DNA from: Saccharibacillus deserti
Lineage (GTDB): Bacteria; Bacillota; Bacilli; Paenibacillales; Paenibacillaceae
Reading direction: 5' to 3'
DNA length: 64,000 nucleotides
Assembly (NCBI RefSeq): GCF_013618475.1
Contig: NZ_JABJVN010000007.1
Location: 62,001-126,000 of the forward strand
Below the pieces are notes generated by a model. That model had not been told where the DNA came from. It searched no databases and saw nothing but the letters and a program-made list of their open reading frames with translations. The translations under genes and the position numbers were made by a program. The stretch's first letter is position 1. Each line of letters starts with the position of its first letter. Of the stretch, positions 54,441-63,992 are shown one piece after another.

Positions 54441-56144
54441 CTATTGAAGCGCCTCGGCCACCTCTTTGGTAATCTGTTCGCCGCCTTGGCGTTTCCAGTC
54501 TTCGACAAACTGATCGAAGCTGTCGATCGGAGCGACCCCCATTACGATTTTCAGGAACATTTCGTCTTCCATCTTCTTGAGATTGACCCAACGGCTTTCC
54601 ATCAGCGGCGTCTGTTCGTAGATCAGGCTTTTGACTTTTTCCATCTCCGTCTCGACAAGCGGGTTGCCGCCGACCATCATCGAATAGGCACGGGTCCAGG
54701 CTCCCCAATCGGCGTCCGGCGTCCAGGTTTCGATATTCCATTTATCGTAGGGTTCCTGCTTGATGGTCTTGATCGAATCAAGATCCGAAGGCAGAAGTTT
54801 GTACGATCGGGCATCGGCAAAATCTTCTTTGGTTTTGGTGCCGGCGAGGACTTCCTTGACGGCTTTGTTCGTGAATTCGATCTCGTCCGAAGGCGCGAAT
54901 ACGACGCGAAGCGGATAGAAACCGGGTCCGCCTTTGCTCGGGTCGAACGTATTCTCCATCTCGTTCTTGAACAGATTGTTCAGCATCTTCATCGGAATTT
55001 CCGGATGCCCGTAATCTTTGCGTACCACGACGAATTCGGTGGAAGGCGTTGCCGCATGCGGCTGGAAAGCTCCGTCTGCGTTAAGAGGCAGCGCGTAAGC
55101 CTGCCAGTCCGCTTTGGCGTTGTTCTTGACGGCATTGGTCAGCGGTCCGTAGCCCATCCACCAAGGAGCGAAGAAGATTCCCGATTTGCCGTTGATGATC
55201 GGTTCGTCCGAAGCGGCGCGCACCGCCATTTCGGGATCGATCAGCCCTTTGGCATAGAGGTCGCGAAGTCCCGCCAGCGCTTCTTTGGTCTCCGGCTGAA
55301 TCGAACCGTAGACGGGGCTGCCTCCGTTGTCCAACCAGAAACCCGGGAAAGAACCGTAAGCGGAGAAGACCGGATCGAATCCGTACAGATTATTTTTCGA
55401 CTCGAGGAAGTTCGCGTACATTTTGCCGTCTCCGCTTTGCGGGCCGGAAATGCCGATCGTGTCGGCAGAGCCGTTCCCATCCGGATCCTTTTCGACAAAA
55501 GCCCGGGCGACCGTCTCCAGCTCTTCCATCGACTTGGGAGGTTCAAGGCCCAATTTGTCCAGCCAGTCCTGGCGAATCCACATGATATGAATGCCGTCCG
55601 CGTCGGCCTGCACGCCGGGAATCGCGTACATTTTGCCGTCGAACGTAACGGATTTCAACGCTACGCCGTTTGTTTTTTCGATAATGTCCTTGATTTCGGG
55701 AGAAGCGTAGCGGTTATAGACCTCCGTCAGATCGGCGAGCTGGCCGGCGGCGACCATCTGCCGAAGTTCGACGGCATTGACCACGAGAGCGTCGGGCAGA
55801 TCGTTGCTGGCAATCGCCAAACTGATCTTCTGGCGCATGTTGGCGGCCGAAGCGGTAAAAGCATGTTCGACCTGTACATTCAGCGCTTCTTTGACCTGCC
55901 GCGTATACTGATTGTCCAGCGGCGTGTCGCCGGCCGGCAGGTCTTTGTCCGTCGGGTCCACCTGCATGCCGATCGAGATTGTCGTCGGTTCGTCGTAACG
56001 TCCATAAGGATCGGCCGGCTCGCTGTTTGGCGCTGCGGCTTCCCCGGCTGCCGGTTCGGCAGATTTTTCCGGGCTGCCGCAGGCTCCGAGCATCAAAGCG
56101 GCCGACAATAAAACCATCCCTGTCATCGAGACTTTTCGCTTCAT
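54441..56144 (-). CDS. Extracellular substrate-binding lipoprotein (LplA type)
   Basis: A 567-residue lipoprotein with the lipobox LMLGAC (Cys21). It is the long form typical of Paenibacillaceae LplA/YtcQ-like receptors. Segments recognised: TISIGMQVDPTDKDLPAGDTPLDNQYTRQVKE, IMWIRQDWLDKLGLEPPKSMEELETVARAF and GKSGIFFAPWWMGYGPL. The latter parts resemble solute-binding family 1. Ligand probably an oligosaccharide or sugar derived from plant or bacterial polymers; not determinable. First gene of the transporter operon, downstream of a YesM/YesN pair. Confidence 0.93.
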   Translation of the reverse strand: MKRKVSMTGMVLLSAALMLGACGSPEKSAEPAAGEAAAPNSEPADPYGRYDEPTTISIGMQVDPTDKDLPAGDTPLDNQYTRQVKEALNVQVEHAFTASAANMRQKISLAIASNDLPDALVVNAVELRQMVAAGQLADLTEVYNRYASPEIKDIIEKTNGVALKSVTFDGKMYAIPGVQADADGIHIMWIRQDWLDKLGLEPPKSMEELETVARAFVEKDPDGNGSADTIGISGPQSGDGKMYANFLESKNNLYGFDPVFSAYGSFPGFWLDNGGSPVYGSIQPETKEALAGLRDLYAKGLIDPEMAVRAASDEPIINGKSGIFFAPWWMGYGPLTNAVKNNAKADWQAYALPLNADGAFQPHAATPSTEFVVVRKDYGHPEIPMKMLNNLFKNEMENTFDPSKGGPGFYPLRVVFAPSDEIEFTNKAVKEVLAGTKTKEDFADARSYKLLPSDLDSIKTIKQEPYDKWNIETWTPDADWGAWTRAYSMMVGGNPLVETEMEKVKSLIYEQTPLMESRWVNLKKMEDEMFLKIVMGVAPIDSFDQFVEDWKRQGGEQITKEVAEALQ

Positions 56145-56203
56145 GACGTTCCCCTTCTTTCTGTAGAAGATTAATGAAGATAGGTATAATCTAACACGAA
56201 GAA

Positions 56204-56228
56204 ACCGCTTTCATGGATAGAAAGCGGT
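56204..56228 (-). terminator. Hairpin after the YesN-type regulator gene
   Basis: ACCGCTTTC / GAAAGCGGT stem with TTTCTT on the minus strand; it may separate the regulator transcript from the lpl operon. Confidence 0.65.
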
Positions 56229-56298
56229 CTTGGGTCTGGTAAGGAAAATGCACGCAATTCGGACATAAGAAGCGGATGTCGGACAAGTCTCTACCCTT

Positions 56299-57732
56299 CT
56301 AGCGGACATTTGTCCCCTCGGGCAGATGCCGCTGCCGAAATTCGCTCGGAAGAAGACCGGTCTGCTCCCGGAAAATACGGCTAAAGTATTTCTCATCCGT
56401 ATAGCCGGTCCGTTCGGCAACCCATTGCACGGTCTTGCGCGTCTCGGCCAGCAGGGTGCAGGCCCGGTCGATTCGCTGCTGCCGTACGTATTCGTTAAAC
56501 GTGATGCCGAAAATATCGCGGAAGCATTGGCTGAAGTAGCTGCGGCTCATGTTGACTTCCCGGGCCAGCTGCCCCGCCTGCAGCGGCTCGGACAGCCTTG
56601 CGTGGACCAGAGCCGCGGCGCGCGTCACGCTGGCACGAACTTCGATGGAATAAAGCCTGGATCCCAGAGCCGTACCCAGCTGTTCACGCGCCTGTCGCAT
56701 GAACTTTTCCGTCTCGAACCAGGAGTCCAGCCGTTCGGGCGGTTCCAGACGGCTGCCGGAGACCGCTTCGTAGACCGCATTCCAGGCGTATCCCCAGCTG
56801 AGCAGCTCGCCGTGAAGTCTCGGAGACGGAAGACGCAGAGCGGCGAGATCCGCCAGCAGCGCTTCGAACGATCCGGCGTCGTATACCCAATCCAACCGGG
56901 AACCGCGCAGACGTATCTCCTGCAAATTCCGCATGTGCGTCTCGGCGAGAGTGGGACACTGCGTATCGGGCTCTGTTTGCGTCTCGGCCAGATTCAGCAC
57001 ATAAGCACGTTTGTCCGGCCGCCTTGCATAGAACCATTCTTCATCCAGATAAGCCGACAGTCCGGCGGATATTTCGGAGATTCCCAGGCCCCGCAGACCG
57101 CTTAAACGAAGGATGCGGCAGTCCGATTCCGGATTCAGGGCCTTGTTCAGCAAGCCGGCCAACTGCTCGTCCTCCGTGGAATTGGCGGCCAGCCATGCCG
57201 CGAGATGGGGCACGGTCTTGAAATGGGGCGGCCGGAACTCCTCGGAAACGAAGCGGACCGCGTGCTGAAGTTCCGCCGTGTTTGCGCCAATCAGCGCATA
57301 GCCGGTATCGGCCGGCAGCTGATTTTCGAATGCAGGAGTATCCTTGCTGTGTTCGCTGTCGATGCGCGAGCGGATGCGCCCCAACACTTCCTCGAAGCGT
57401 TCTTCTTCCAACTGGACCTTGGCGATATAGTCGATTGCCCCCAGCCGAAGAGCCTCCTGTACATAAGAAAAATCCTGATGCAGGGTCAGCACGACAATAA
57501 ATATCCGGGGATAACGTTTTCGAACACTGCGCATCAATTCGAGCCCGGACATGACGGGCATGGCGAGGTCGGTCAGCAGCAGATCGACTTCGTGGGTTTC
57601 GAGAAACTCCAGCGCTTTTTCTCCGTTACGGGCTTCGCCGACGACGCGCAGTCCAAACTCGGCCCACGGCATGGTTGAAATCAATCCCTGACGCACAAGC
57701 TTGTCATCATCCACTACCAGCACGTTTAACAT
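56299..57732 (-). CDS. YesN-type response regulator, AraC family
   Basis: A 477-residue regulator. N-terminal receiver (1-125) has VVDDDKLVRQG, D in LLLTDLAMPVMSG and K in IAKVQLEE (Lys). A ~250-residue middle region is of unrecognised type. A C-terminal pair of helix-turn-helix motifs of AraC type is at about 380-475 (AREVNMSRSYFSQCFRDIFGITFNEYVRQQRIDRACTLLAET, WVAERTGYTDEKYFSRIFREQTGLLPSEFR). ATG 57732 has AAGGAGG upstream; it overlaps the kinase stop region by 26 bases. It should activate the lplABC operon. Confidence 0.92.
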   Translation of the reverse strand: MLNVLVVDDDKLVRQGLISTMPWAEFGLRVVGEARNGEKALEFLETHEVDLLLTDLAMPVMSGLELMRSVRKRYPRIFIVVLTLHQDFSYVQEALRLGAIDYIAKVQLEEERFEEVLGRIRSRIDSEHSKDTPAFENQLPADTGYALIGANTAELQHAVRFVSEEFRPPHFKTVPHLAAWLAANSTEDEQLAGLLNKALNPESDCRILRLSGLRGLGISEISAGLSAYLDEEWFYARRPDKRAYVLNLAETQTEPDTQCPTLAETHMRNLQEIRLRGSRLDWVYDAGSFEALLADLAALRLPSPRLHGELLSWGYAWNAVYEAVSGSRLEPPERLDSWFETEKFMRQAREQLGTALGSRLYSIEVRASVTRAAALVHARLSEPLQAGQLAREVNMSRSYFSQCFRDIFGITFNEYVRQQRIDRACTLLAETRKTVQWVAERTGYTDEKYFSRIFREQTGLLPSEFRQRHLPEGTNVR

Positions 57733-59524
57733 CCGTCGATTCCTCCTTGTCTGGCGGGTCCGTCTCATCCGGCAGCAGAAGACGAACCGCGGTTCCTTGG
57801 CCCAATACGCTTTCCAGCCGAAGCTGCGCCCGTCCTTCGTAATACGATTCGATCATCCGCTTGACGTAGTTCATTCCGATCCCCATACCGACTTTTTCGT
57901 GAGCGGGATTTTGTTCGTCCAACAGCCTCCGGATTTCCGCTTCGGCAATGCCGCCTCCGTTGTCGCGAATCATCAGCTCGATCATTCCGTATTCGCGTTT
58001 GACGTCCACCTGGATATGCCCTTCGTCGTCCAGGCCGTGGTACAGCGCATTCTCGACAAGCGGCTGCAGAATGAACCGCGGAACCGGAACGTCGAGCACC
58101 TTATCTTCGACCCGGATGCGTACATCGAAATCGAAATCGTACCGGATCTGCTGCAGAATCAGATATTGGCGCAGCGAGTCGATCTCTTCCCGAATGGTCG
58201 ATACCTGCCCCAGCTTGCCAAGATTGTAATACAGTAGGCGGTTCAAAGAAACAAGCAGTTTGTCGATTTCTTTTTGTCCGTTGATGACCGCCAGCCAATG
58301 CGCCGTGTCCAGCGTATTCATCAAAAAGTGCGGGTTGATCTGGTACAGCAGTTTTTCCACTTCGAGATCCGCGCGCCGCTTCTCCTTCTGCTCCACTTCA
58401 TGGATCAGCCCGGCAATCTGATGCTTCATATGATGGAACTGCTGCTGCAGGTATTGGAATTCCGGAATCCGGCTGGGCGGGGAGGGGGTGTCGAAACGGC
58501 TTCCGATCACATCGTTCATCTCGCGATTGAAGCGGTTGAGCGGCTCGTATACCATTTTCCACAGCAGCCCGGCCGTTCCGAGCCCCACGGCAAGAAACAG
58601 GAGGAGCAGCATCGTCATGATCTGGATCCAGCGGCGTTTTTCGGCTTCGTAATCGCTCTTGGGAATCAGCGAGACGATGCTCCACCCCTGGGTGCTTGTG
58701 CCTTTGAACCAATAATAATCGCCTTCGAGTCCCGAAGAAGGAGCATCCCGACCGTGGGGCTCGCCGGAGTGCGCATCGGGACGGAAAAACCCGTTCTCCG
58801 CGAAAATTTCGGGCAGCTCACTGTAAGCGATCCGCCCCGGGTTATCCAAAATGAGATGCGAAGAGGTCTTGACGATATTATCGCTGTCCAGAATATTCTG
58901 CGTTAGTTTGAAACCGGATTCCATATAGACATAGACATTGTCGCGGCCCGGCAGATTTACCTTCCTCAATGCCGACAGTACGTATTGATCGTTGAAGCGG
59001 TCTTTGCTGATATGCGGACCGTAATAGGAAATGCCGTAATAACCCGCCAGAAGAGGAAGGTCTTCGGGAGAGAAACGTCCTCTCAGTCCGGCGTTTGCGA
59101 AAAGCACGCGATTCTCGTCCGCCAGATGGTACATCACGAAGCCCGTTGTCGGATTGGTGAAAGTGATCAGGTTGAGCTCGCTTTGGATAGCTTCGATCAG
59201 GGCGGCCCGATCATATGCCTGCTCGGCCGCCAGATACTGTTCCAGCAGTTTGCCTACGCTTCCCGGATAAGCCAACTGCTGCGAGACGTGATTGAGATTG
59301 CTGATCGTATTCTCAAGCGAGAGCTGGACTTGATGCAGATTGCTCTGTACGCCCGAGTGCAGATTGTCGGCGAGAATGACGGAAATGGTGCGGTGCGAGA
59401 CCAGCGTCGTGATGACGAACGGAATAACGATGCCCGCCGCGAAGATCAGAATAATGCGCTTTTTCAACGTAAGACGTTCCCGTTTCGGCCGCGGCGGGCG
59501 CCTGCGGCGAAGCCAACCTGTCAT
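57707..59524 (-). CDS. YesM-type sensor histidine kinase
   Basis: A 605-residue membrane kinase. An N-terminal span (about 20-42) and a large extracellular sensor (about 43-290) precede a second span (about 295-315). HAMP follows, then the His_kinase domain with phospho-His in YQINPHFLMNTLDTAHWLA, and HATPase_c with VENALYHGL and RDNGGGIAE. ATG 59524 is chosen since GGAAGGAGG lies upstream. Pairs with the YesN-type regulator and probably senses the sugar taken up by the lpl transporter, as is usual for this arrangement. Confidence 0.92.
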   Translation of the reverse strand: MTGWLRRRRPPRPKRERLTLKKRIILIFAAGIVIPFVITTLVSHRTISVILADNLHSGVQSNLHQVQLSLENTISNLNHVSQQLAYPGSVGKLLEQYLAAEQAYDRAALIEAIQSELNLITFTNPTTGFVMYHLADENRVLFANAGLRGRFSPEDLPLLAGYYGISYYGPHISKDRFNDQYVLSALRKVNLPGRDNVYVYMESGFKLTQNILDSDNIVKTSSHLILDNPGRIAYSELPEIFAENGFFRPDAHSGEPHGRDAPSSGLEGDYYWFKGTSTQGWSIVSLIPKSDYEAEKRRWIQIMTMLLLLFLAVGLGTAGLLWKMVYEPLNRFNREMNDVIGSRFDTPSPPSRIPEFQYLQQQFHHMKHQIAGLIHEVEQKEKRRADLEVEKLLYQINPHFLMNTLDTAHWLAVINGQKEIDKLLVSLNRLLYYNLGKLGQVSTIREEIDSLRQYLILQQIRYDFDFDVRIRVEDKVLDVPVPRFILQPLVENALYHGLDDEGHIQVDVKREYGMIELMIRDNGGGIAEAEIRRLLDEQNPAHEKVGMGIGMNYVKRMIESYYEGRAQLRLESVLGQGTAVRLLLPDETDPPDKEESTDVKRAGSG

Positions 59525-59647
59525 AGCATGACCGTCCCTCCTTCCGGAATCACTCAAATTGTAACGGATGCGGCAAAGCTCTGCAATTTGGAAATTGGGG
59601 GACTCTCCGGTCCGGTCGTCCGGACAGAACCGCGGGGAAAGGAGGAA

Positions 59648-59688
59648 GAAAAAGACCCCGTTCGACGCAGCTGCGTAAAACGGGGACT
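59648..59688 (-). terminator. Terminator after the PHP phosphatase gene
   Basis: GTCCCCGTT / AACGGGGTC-like stem with one mismatch and an inner ACGCAGCTGCGT palindrome, followed on the minus strand by TTTTTC. Confidence 0.8.
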
Positions 59689-59743
59689 TGAAATAGATCC
59701 AGGTGCGAATAAGGAGATTTCGAGCCGCCGGGCCAGCCGCGTC

Positions 59744-60553
59744 TTACAGGGGAACCGCTACCGGCTTGCGCTGTTTGACGTAGATCCATTCCTTGAATCC
59801 GATCTCCCGCAGCTTCGCGGCGACGGCCTCGAAGTCTTCGCCGACCCGGGAAGGTTTATGGGCGTCGGAGCCGAAGGAAATCGAGACCCCGTAGTGAAGC
59901 GCCCGCTCGAGAATGGCGTCCGACGGATACCAGCCTCCGCAGTGCTTGGTGCCGCCGGAGGTGTTGACTTCGATCGCAAGGCCGAGCTCTCCGATCGTCT
60001 TGAGCGCCGAATCTACGGCTTCCGGGGCCGGGATATCGGCGAAAGCCGGATAATAGCCTTTCATGGCATCGATATGGCCGAGAATCTGGAACATGCCGCT
60101 GCGCGCGGAAGCTTCGATCAGGCGGTAATATTCTTTTTTCGCTTCGACCGCAAGTTCTGCCGGAACGTCCTGCCAGCGGTTGCGGTCAAAGATACTTTTG
60201 CCGCCGCTGATATGCACGGAACCGATGACGTAATCGAACGGATAACGCTCGATCGCTTCGCGGTAAACGCGTTCGTGATCGATAAAATAATCCGATTCGA
60301 TGCCCAGCAGCACATCGATCCGGCCTTCGTATTCTTTTTTGAGGGCCAGCACTTCTTCCACGTAAGCGCCGAGTTCGAGTCTCGACATGGCGACCGTCGG
60401 AACCGGATGGTCCAGCGGACTGAACAAATGCGGCATATGATCGGAGATTCCGATCACGGACAGACCTTCGCGGATAGCGGCTTCGATATAATCCCGAATA
60501 TCGCCGTCCGCATGCCCGCAGCGATAGTGATGGGTATGCAGGTCGAACTTCAT
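59744..60553 (-). CDS. PHP-family histidinol-phosphatase
   Basis: A 269-residue metal-dependent phosphatase of the HisJ/HisK type. PHP motif 1 is DLHTHHYRCGHA at the very N-terminus. GISDHMPHLF follows, then GIESDYFID, SVHI and HIDAMK, and the C-terminal FGSDAHKPSRVGEDF. These supply the His/Asp/Glu ligands of a trinuclear metal site. It hydrolyses L-histidinol phosphate in histidine synthesis if the annotation holds; no other his gene is here, so related phosphoesterase functions remain possible. Confidence 0.87.
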   Translation of the reverse strand: MKFDLHTHHYRCGHADGDIRDYIEAAIREGLSVIGISDHMPHLFSPLDHPVPTVAMSRLELGAYVEEVLALKKEYEGRIDVLLGIESDYFIDHERVYREAIERYPFDYVIGSVHISGGKSIFDRNRWQDVPAELAVEAKKEYYRLIEASARSGMFQILGHIDAMKGYYPAFADIPAPEAVDSALKTIGELGLAIEVNTSGGTKHCGGWYPSDAILERALHYGVSISFGSDAHKPSRVGEDFEAVAAKLREIGFKEWIYVKQRKPVAVPL

Positions 60554-60591
60554 GGACGGATGCTCCTTTGCTTCATTAAGATGGGAAGCTT

Positions 60592-61494
60592 TTATTCGGA
60601 CCCGATGAACTGCGTTTCGGGCATTCCTTTGAGATCGGCCAGGAATTGGCGTATGGCGGAATTCAGATATTTGCCCGACCGGTAGATAACGCCGACCGGG
60701 TGGCTGACTTCGAACTCGGTCAGCGGCAGCATGATCAGCGAGCCCTGACGGACTTCCCGCGCAATCGACAGCTTCGAGATGACGGCTGCGCCCAGATCGA
60801 GCTCTACCATCCGTTTGACTTCTTCGCTGCTGGAGAGTTCCATCGCAACGCGGGGAACAATCCCGTGCTGCTTGAACACCTGCTCGACGAAACGCCGCCC
60901 CACCGTATCCGGAGACAGCATCACAAGAGGAACGTTTTTTAAATCTTCGATCGAAACCTTGGACTTGTGCGCCAGTTCGTTCTTGGGCGAGACCACCAAT
61001 TCGAACGTATCGTAATAGAGGACGGAGGTTTCCAGATCGGGATTGCGTTCGATCAGATAACCGATCCCGATATCGACCGAGCCGTTCTCGACCAGACTGT
61101 AGATCTGCGAAGAAGGCATCGATTGGATACTGGTCTGGATCAGCGGGAACTGGTTTTGAAAATAGGACAAAACGCGCGGCAGAATTTGCATGGCGATGGA
61201 AGTGGTCGTGCCCAGCATAATATGGCCCTGGGGCGTTTCTTCGAGGTCGGTCATTTTCTGCTTCAGTTCCTCCACGACGGAAAGCACGCGCTCCGCATGT
61301 TCGAGGAATACCAGACCCCGATCGGTCAGCGTCACAGGCTGGCTGCGATCGACGAGAACGGTCTTGAATTCGTCTTCCAGGCTTTTGATCTGTGCGGAAA
61401 CGGCAGGCTGCGTCAGATTGAGCAGTTCCCCGGCTTTGCGGAAACTCATCGTTTTCGAGATGGTTACGAGCGTCTCCAGCTGACTCATATTCAT
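60592..61494 (-). CDS. LysR-family transcriptional regulator
   Basis: A 300-residue regulator. N-terminal helix-turn-helix: MSQLETLVTISKTMSFRKAGELLNLTQPAVSAQIKSLEDEF. The effector-binding domain has IMLGTTTSIAMQILPRVLSYFQNQFPLIQTSIQ near 95-130. ATG 61494 is chosen for GGGAGGAG upstream; a longer frame to 61560 lacks a start signal. Resembles CysL/CitR-type regulators but the target is not evident; it is 38 bases upstream of the PHP gene on the same strand and may be cotranscribed. Confidence 0.92.
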   Translation of the reverse strand: MNMSQLETLVTISKTMSFRKAGELLNLTQPAVSAQIKSLEDEFKTVLVDRSQPVTLTDRGLVFLEHAERVLSVVEELKQKMTDLEETPQGHIMLGTTTSIAMQILPRVLSYFQNQFPLIQTSIQSMPSSQIYSLVENGSVDIGIGYLIERNPDLETSVLYYDTFELVVSPKNELAHKSKVSIEDLKNVPLVMLSPDTVGRRFVEQVFKQHGIVPRVAMELSSSEEVKRMVELDLGAAVISKLSIAREVRQGSLIMLPLTEFEVSHPVGVIYRSGKYLNSAIRQFLADLKGMPETQFIGSE

Positions 61495-62103
61495 GAAACT
61501 TCTCCTCCCACCGCGTACTTGATTCTTTAAATTATAGGGGAAGAACAAAAGTAAAAGCAATGAATAAGCCGAGCTTTGCCTGCAAAAGAATCAAGAGCTC
61601 CGACTTTGCGAAAGGTTCAACCGGGAAAAAACGTTCGGGCTGATCGAATAAAAGAGGCGAATAGGTGCGTTCAGCGTTAAAATAGATAAAAAAACCCGAT
61701 TTTCAAGCCGGAACAAGCGCCATTGGAGTGAAAAAAGGAGGGAATACCCTGTCTTTGGTCACAAAATTTCGGGAAATAATCTTCGGCTATAAAATAAAGA
61801 TCACTTTCTGGCGATAAAAGAATAAGCCGAATACTTACAGAAATTTACCAAGTTCGACGCAGGACGCCCGGAAGAGCACCATCTGCCTTCTTGTGCGTTT
61901 TTTGCGTGTCAGACTATGTCAAAAAACGTCGGTAAGTTGCGGAAATGCGAACAAAATAAACACTCGAAATAAGATGCTTTAATTTTCTCTCTCGCGTATA
62001 ATTGGGATATTCAAGGATAGGACTTAAGACATCGGATTCTAAAGTCCCGAAATTCAAACGACGTGATTCCGAAAACCTAGGCAGCAGGGGGCGAATGGAT
62101 AGA
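61495..62103. other. Long AT-richer gap between the LysR gene and cheX
   Basis: 609 bases with noticeably lower GC than the rest. A TATAAT at 61997-62002 (no good -35) may serve cheX. Around 61732 an AAAGGAGGG site precedes a ~22-codon frame (TTG or CTG start), not convincing as a gene. No terminator or structured RNA recognised. Confidence 0.35.
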
Positions 62104-62562
62104 ATGAAAGCAGAAATAATCAACCCTTTTTTGGAATCGGCCAAGCTGGTCCTTCATCAGCTTATCCAGATTTCTCCGTCGACAGGCGCACTTGCCGTCA
62201 AAAGCGTAAAGCCGATCGCCGACCACATCTGGATTCAGATTGGGATGACCGGACAATTGAGCGGCAACATCATCTTCGGTCTGCATGAACAGGTCGCGAT
62301 GCGGATCGTATCGGCGATGATGGGCGGTTTTACCATTACCGAAATGGACGATATGAGCCGCAGCGCAATCTCGGAACTTGGCAACATGATCAGCGGGAAT
62401 GCCGGGATTCTGCTCTCCAACCAGGGAGTGACCGTCGACATTACGCCTCCGAGTGTGTTACACGGGCAGGACTTCACCGGAATCATGCCGGACAAGGCTT
62501 TGACGATTCCGCTGCTGATGGATGGAATCGGCGAACTGGATATTCAGGTGCTGATTTCGTAA
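62104..62562 (+). CDS. cheX: CheX-type chemotaxis phosphatase
   Basis: A 152-residue CheC/CheX-family protein that dephosphorylates CheY-P. The active-site motif ExxN appears in SAISELGNMISGNAGILLSN (about residues 89-108). Starts MKAEIINPFLESAKLVLHQL, a typical CheX start, so ATG 62104 is favoured over ATG 62095. No other che genes are adjacent; the only other chemotaxis gene in the window is the receptor at 725. Confidence 0.88.
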   Translation: MKAEIINPFLESAKLVLHQLIQISPSTGALAVKSVKPIADHIWIQIGMTGQLSGNIIFGLHEQVAMRIVSAMMGGFTITEMDDMSRSAISELGNMISGNAGILLSNQGVTVDITPPSVLHGQDFTGIMPDKALTIPLLMDGIGELDIQVLIS

Positions 62563-62646
62563 ACTGAAAAGGCGAACTTACCGCGTTGACCGGGATTCGA
62601 TCTCTTCAACGCCCCTATCCGGAATTCTGAAGGAGCATTCGCCTAT

Positions 62647-63420
62647 ATGCTGACCAACAAAATCGTATGGATTACAGGCGCTTCGAGCGGAATCGGAGCG
62701 CTTGCTGCGCGTCTGGCTTCGGAACGCGGAGCGATCCCGATCTTGTCCGCCCGTTCCGAAGACAAACTGAAGCGCGCCGCGGAAGCTGTACCCGGTCCGC
62801 ACGGCATTCGCGTACTTGACGTGAGCCGCGCGGACTCGGTTCAGGAGACGGCGCGCTCGATTATGGAAGAGTACGGCCGAATCGATATCCTCGTCAATAA
62901 TGCCGGCTACGGATTCTTCGAGACGGCGGAAGAAATGGACATGGCCGACTATGAAGGCATCATGGATGTGAATTATTTTGGCGTCGTGCGCTGCACCAAA
63001 GCGGTGCTGCCGCATATGCGAAGCGCCGGCGGCGGTCAGATCATGACGGTCGCTTCGATGGCCGGCAAATTCGCCACGGCGAAATCGGCCGGCTACGCGG
63101 CTTCCAAGCATGCCGCTGTGGGCTTCATGAACTCGCTGCGCCAGGAGCTGCGCGGGAGCGGGATTGCCGTCTCGACCGTCAATCCGGGGCCGATCGATAC
63201 GCCGTTTTTCGAGACGGCGGATCCGCACGGCAGTTACGTCAAAAGCGTAAGCCGCTTTATCCTGCCGCCGGAGAAAGTCGCGCGCGAGATGGTGCGAATG
63301 ATGGAGACGCGCAAAGACGAGATCGATCTTCCGCGTTATTTGGGCCTCGCTGTCCGGCTGTACGGACTGATGCCGCGAACGGCGGACAAACTGGCGGGAC
63401 GTTTTCTGAACCTCAAGTAG
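62647..63420 (+). CDS. SDR family oxidoreductase
   Basis: A 257-residue short-chain dehydrogenase/reductase. Cofactor motif TGASSGIGA (TGxxxGxG), NNAGYG, catalytic Ser in VASMAGKF, YAASKHA (YxxxK), and NPGPIDTPF. Substrate unknown. Resembles YqjQ-like SDRs of Bacillus. ATG 62647 with GAAGGAG upstream. Probably cotranscribed with the next small gene (about 155 bases away). Confidence 0.92.
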   Translation: MLTNKIVWITGASSGIGALAARLASERGAIPILSARSEDKLKRAAEAVPGPHGIRVLDVSRADSVQETARSIMEEYGRIDILVNNAGYGFFETAEEMDMADYEGIMDVNYFGVVRCTKAVLPHMRSAGGGQIMTVASMAGKFATAKSAGYAASKHAAVGFMNSLRQELRGSGIAVSTVNPGPIDTPFFETADPHGSYVKSVSRFILPPEKVAREMVRMMETRKDEIDLPRYLGLAVRLYGLMPRTADKLAGRFLNLK

Positions 63421-63576
63421 AAGGCGGACGGTCGGCCGAAACGCGGAGCGCCGCGGAATTCTTTTTCCCGATTGGAGGAGAAGGTTTTCGCGGGGCTTTT
63501 TTTGCGTTACATTAGAAGAAACAAACGGCAGCGGTTTCCGGCGGAAGCCGCGGAGAAGACGGGAGGAGAGAATCCA

Positions 63577-63888
63577 GTGGCTTGGGTAGCTTCGCAGCCT
63601 TATTACCAGGTAGAGCGGGAAGTCAGCGAAGGCGAGCAGAAACGGAGCCGGTCGGACCGGCAGATCGATCTGTATCACGACCGCATCACGACGCACCGCC
63701 GGGAGTTTTCCCTGACGCATGTGTTCGATATGTCGTACCGGCGGATCGGCGGGGGAATCGGCATGCTGTATCTGCACACAAGCATCGGCGTGTTCTCTTA
63801 TACCGTCAATACCGACCCGCGTCCGTTTATCGACCGTTTCAAGTCGATGCCCGGCGGCGCCGCACAACCCGGCGAAAGAATAAAATAA
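63577..63888 (+). CDS. Conserved hypothetical protein, PH-like small domain
   Basis: A 103-residue protein from GTG 63577, which has GGGAGGAG 8 bases upstream; the longer frame from 63472 has no start signal. It has an N-terminal SQPYYQVEREVSEGEQ segment, then SRSDRQIDLYHDRITTHRREFSLTHVFDMSYRRIGGGIGMLYLHTSIGVFSYTVNTDPRPFIDRF, a beta-rich pattern ending in one helix like bacterial PH-type domains. No function recognised. A strong terminator follows directly. Confidence 0.7.
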   Translation: MAWVASQPYYQVEREVSEGEQKRSRSDRQIDLYHDRITTHRREFSLTHVFDMSYRRIGGGIGMLYLHTSIGVFSYTVNTDPRPFIDRFKSMPGGAAQPGERIK

Positions 63889-63900
63889 AGAAACGAGACC

Positions 63901-63939
63901 AGCCGGAACCGCGAGTTTTTCGCGGATCCGGCTTTTTTT
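63901..63939 (+). terminator. Terminator after the PH-like gene
   Basis: AGCCGGA.CCGCGA / TCGCGG.TCCGGCT stem with a seven-T tail. Confidence 0.92.
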
Positions 63940-63973
63940 CTATGGGGAGCGGATTCCCACAGAAAAAGATAAT

Positions 63974-63992
63974 CTAACGTTGACGTTAACAT
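63974..63992. promoter_or_regulatory. MerR-type operator/promoter candidate at the window end
   Basis: TAACGTTGACGTTAACATT contains TTGACG followed by GTTAAC, reminiscent of the TTGACGTTAACGT-type spacer dyads recognised by TipA/BmrR-like MerR regulators. The rest of the operon lies outside the window. Confidence 0.3.

Noticed and set aside
54444-56111. 555-residue antisense frame over the LplA-type gene
   Set aside because: Shadow of a well supported lipoprotein gene.
61732-61820. Short peptide gene after an AAAGGAGGG site
   Set aside because: Only about 22 codons, non-ATG start, no conservation evidence; a chance match in a poor-coding gap.
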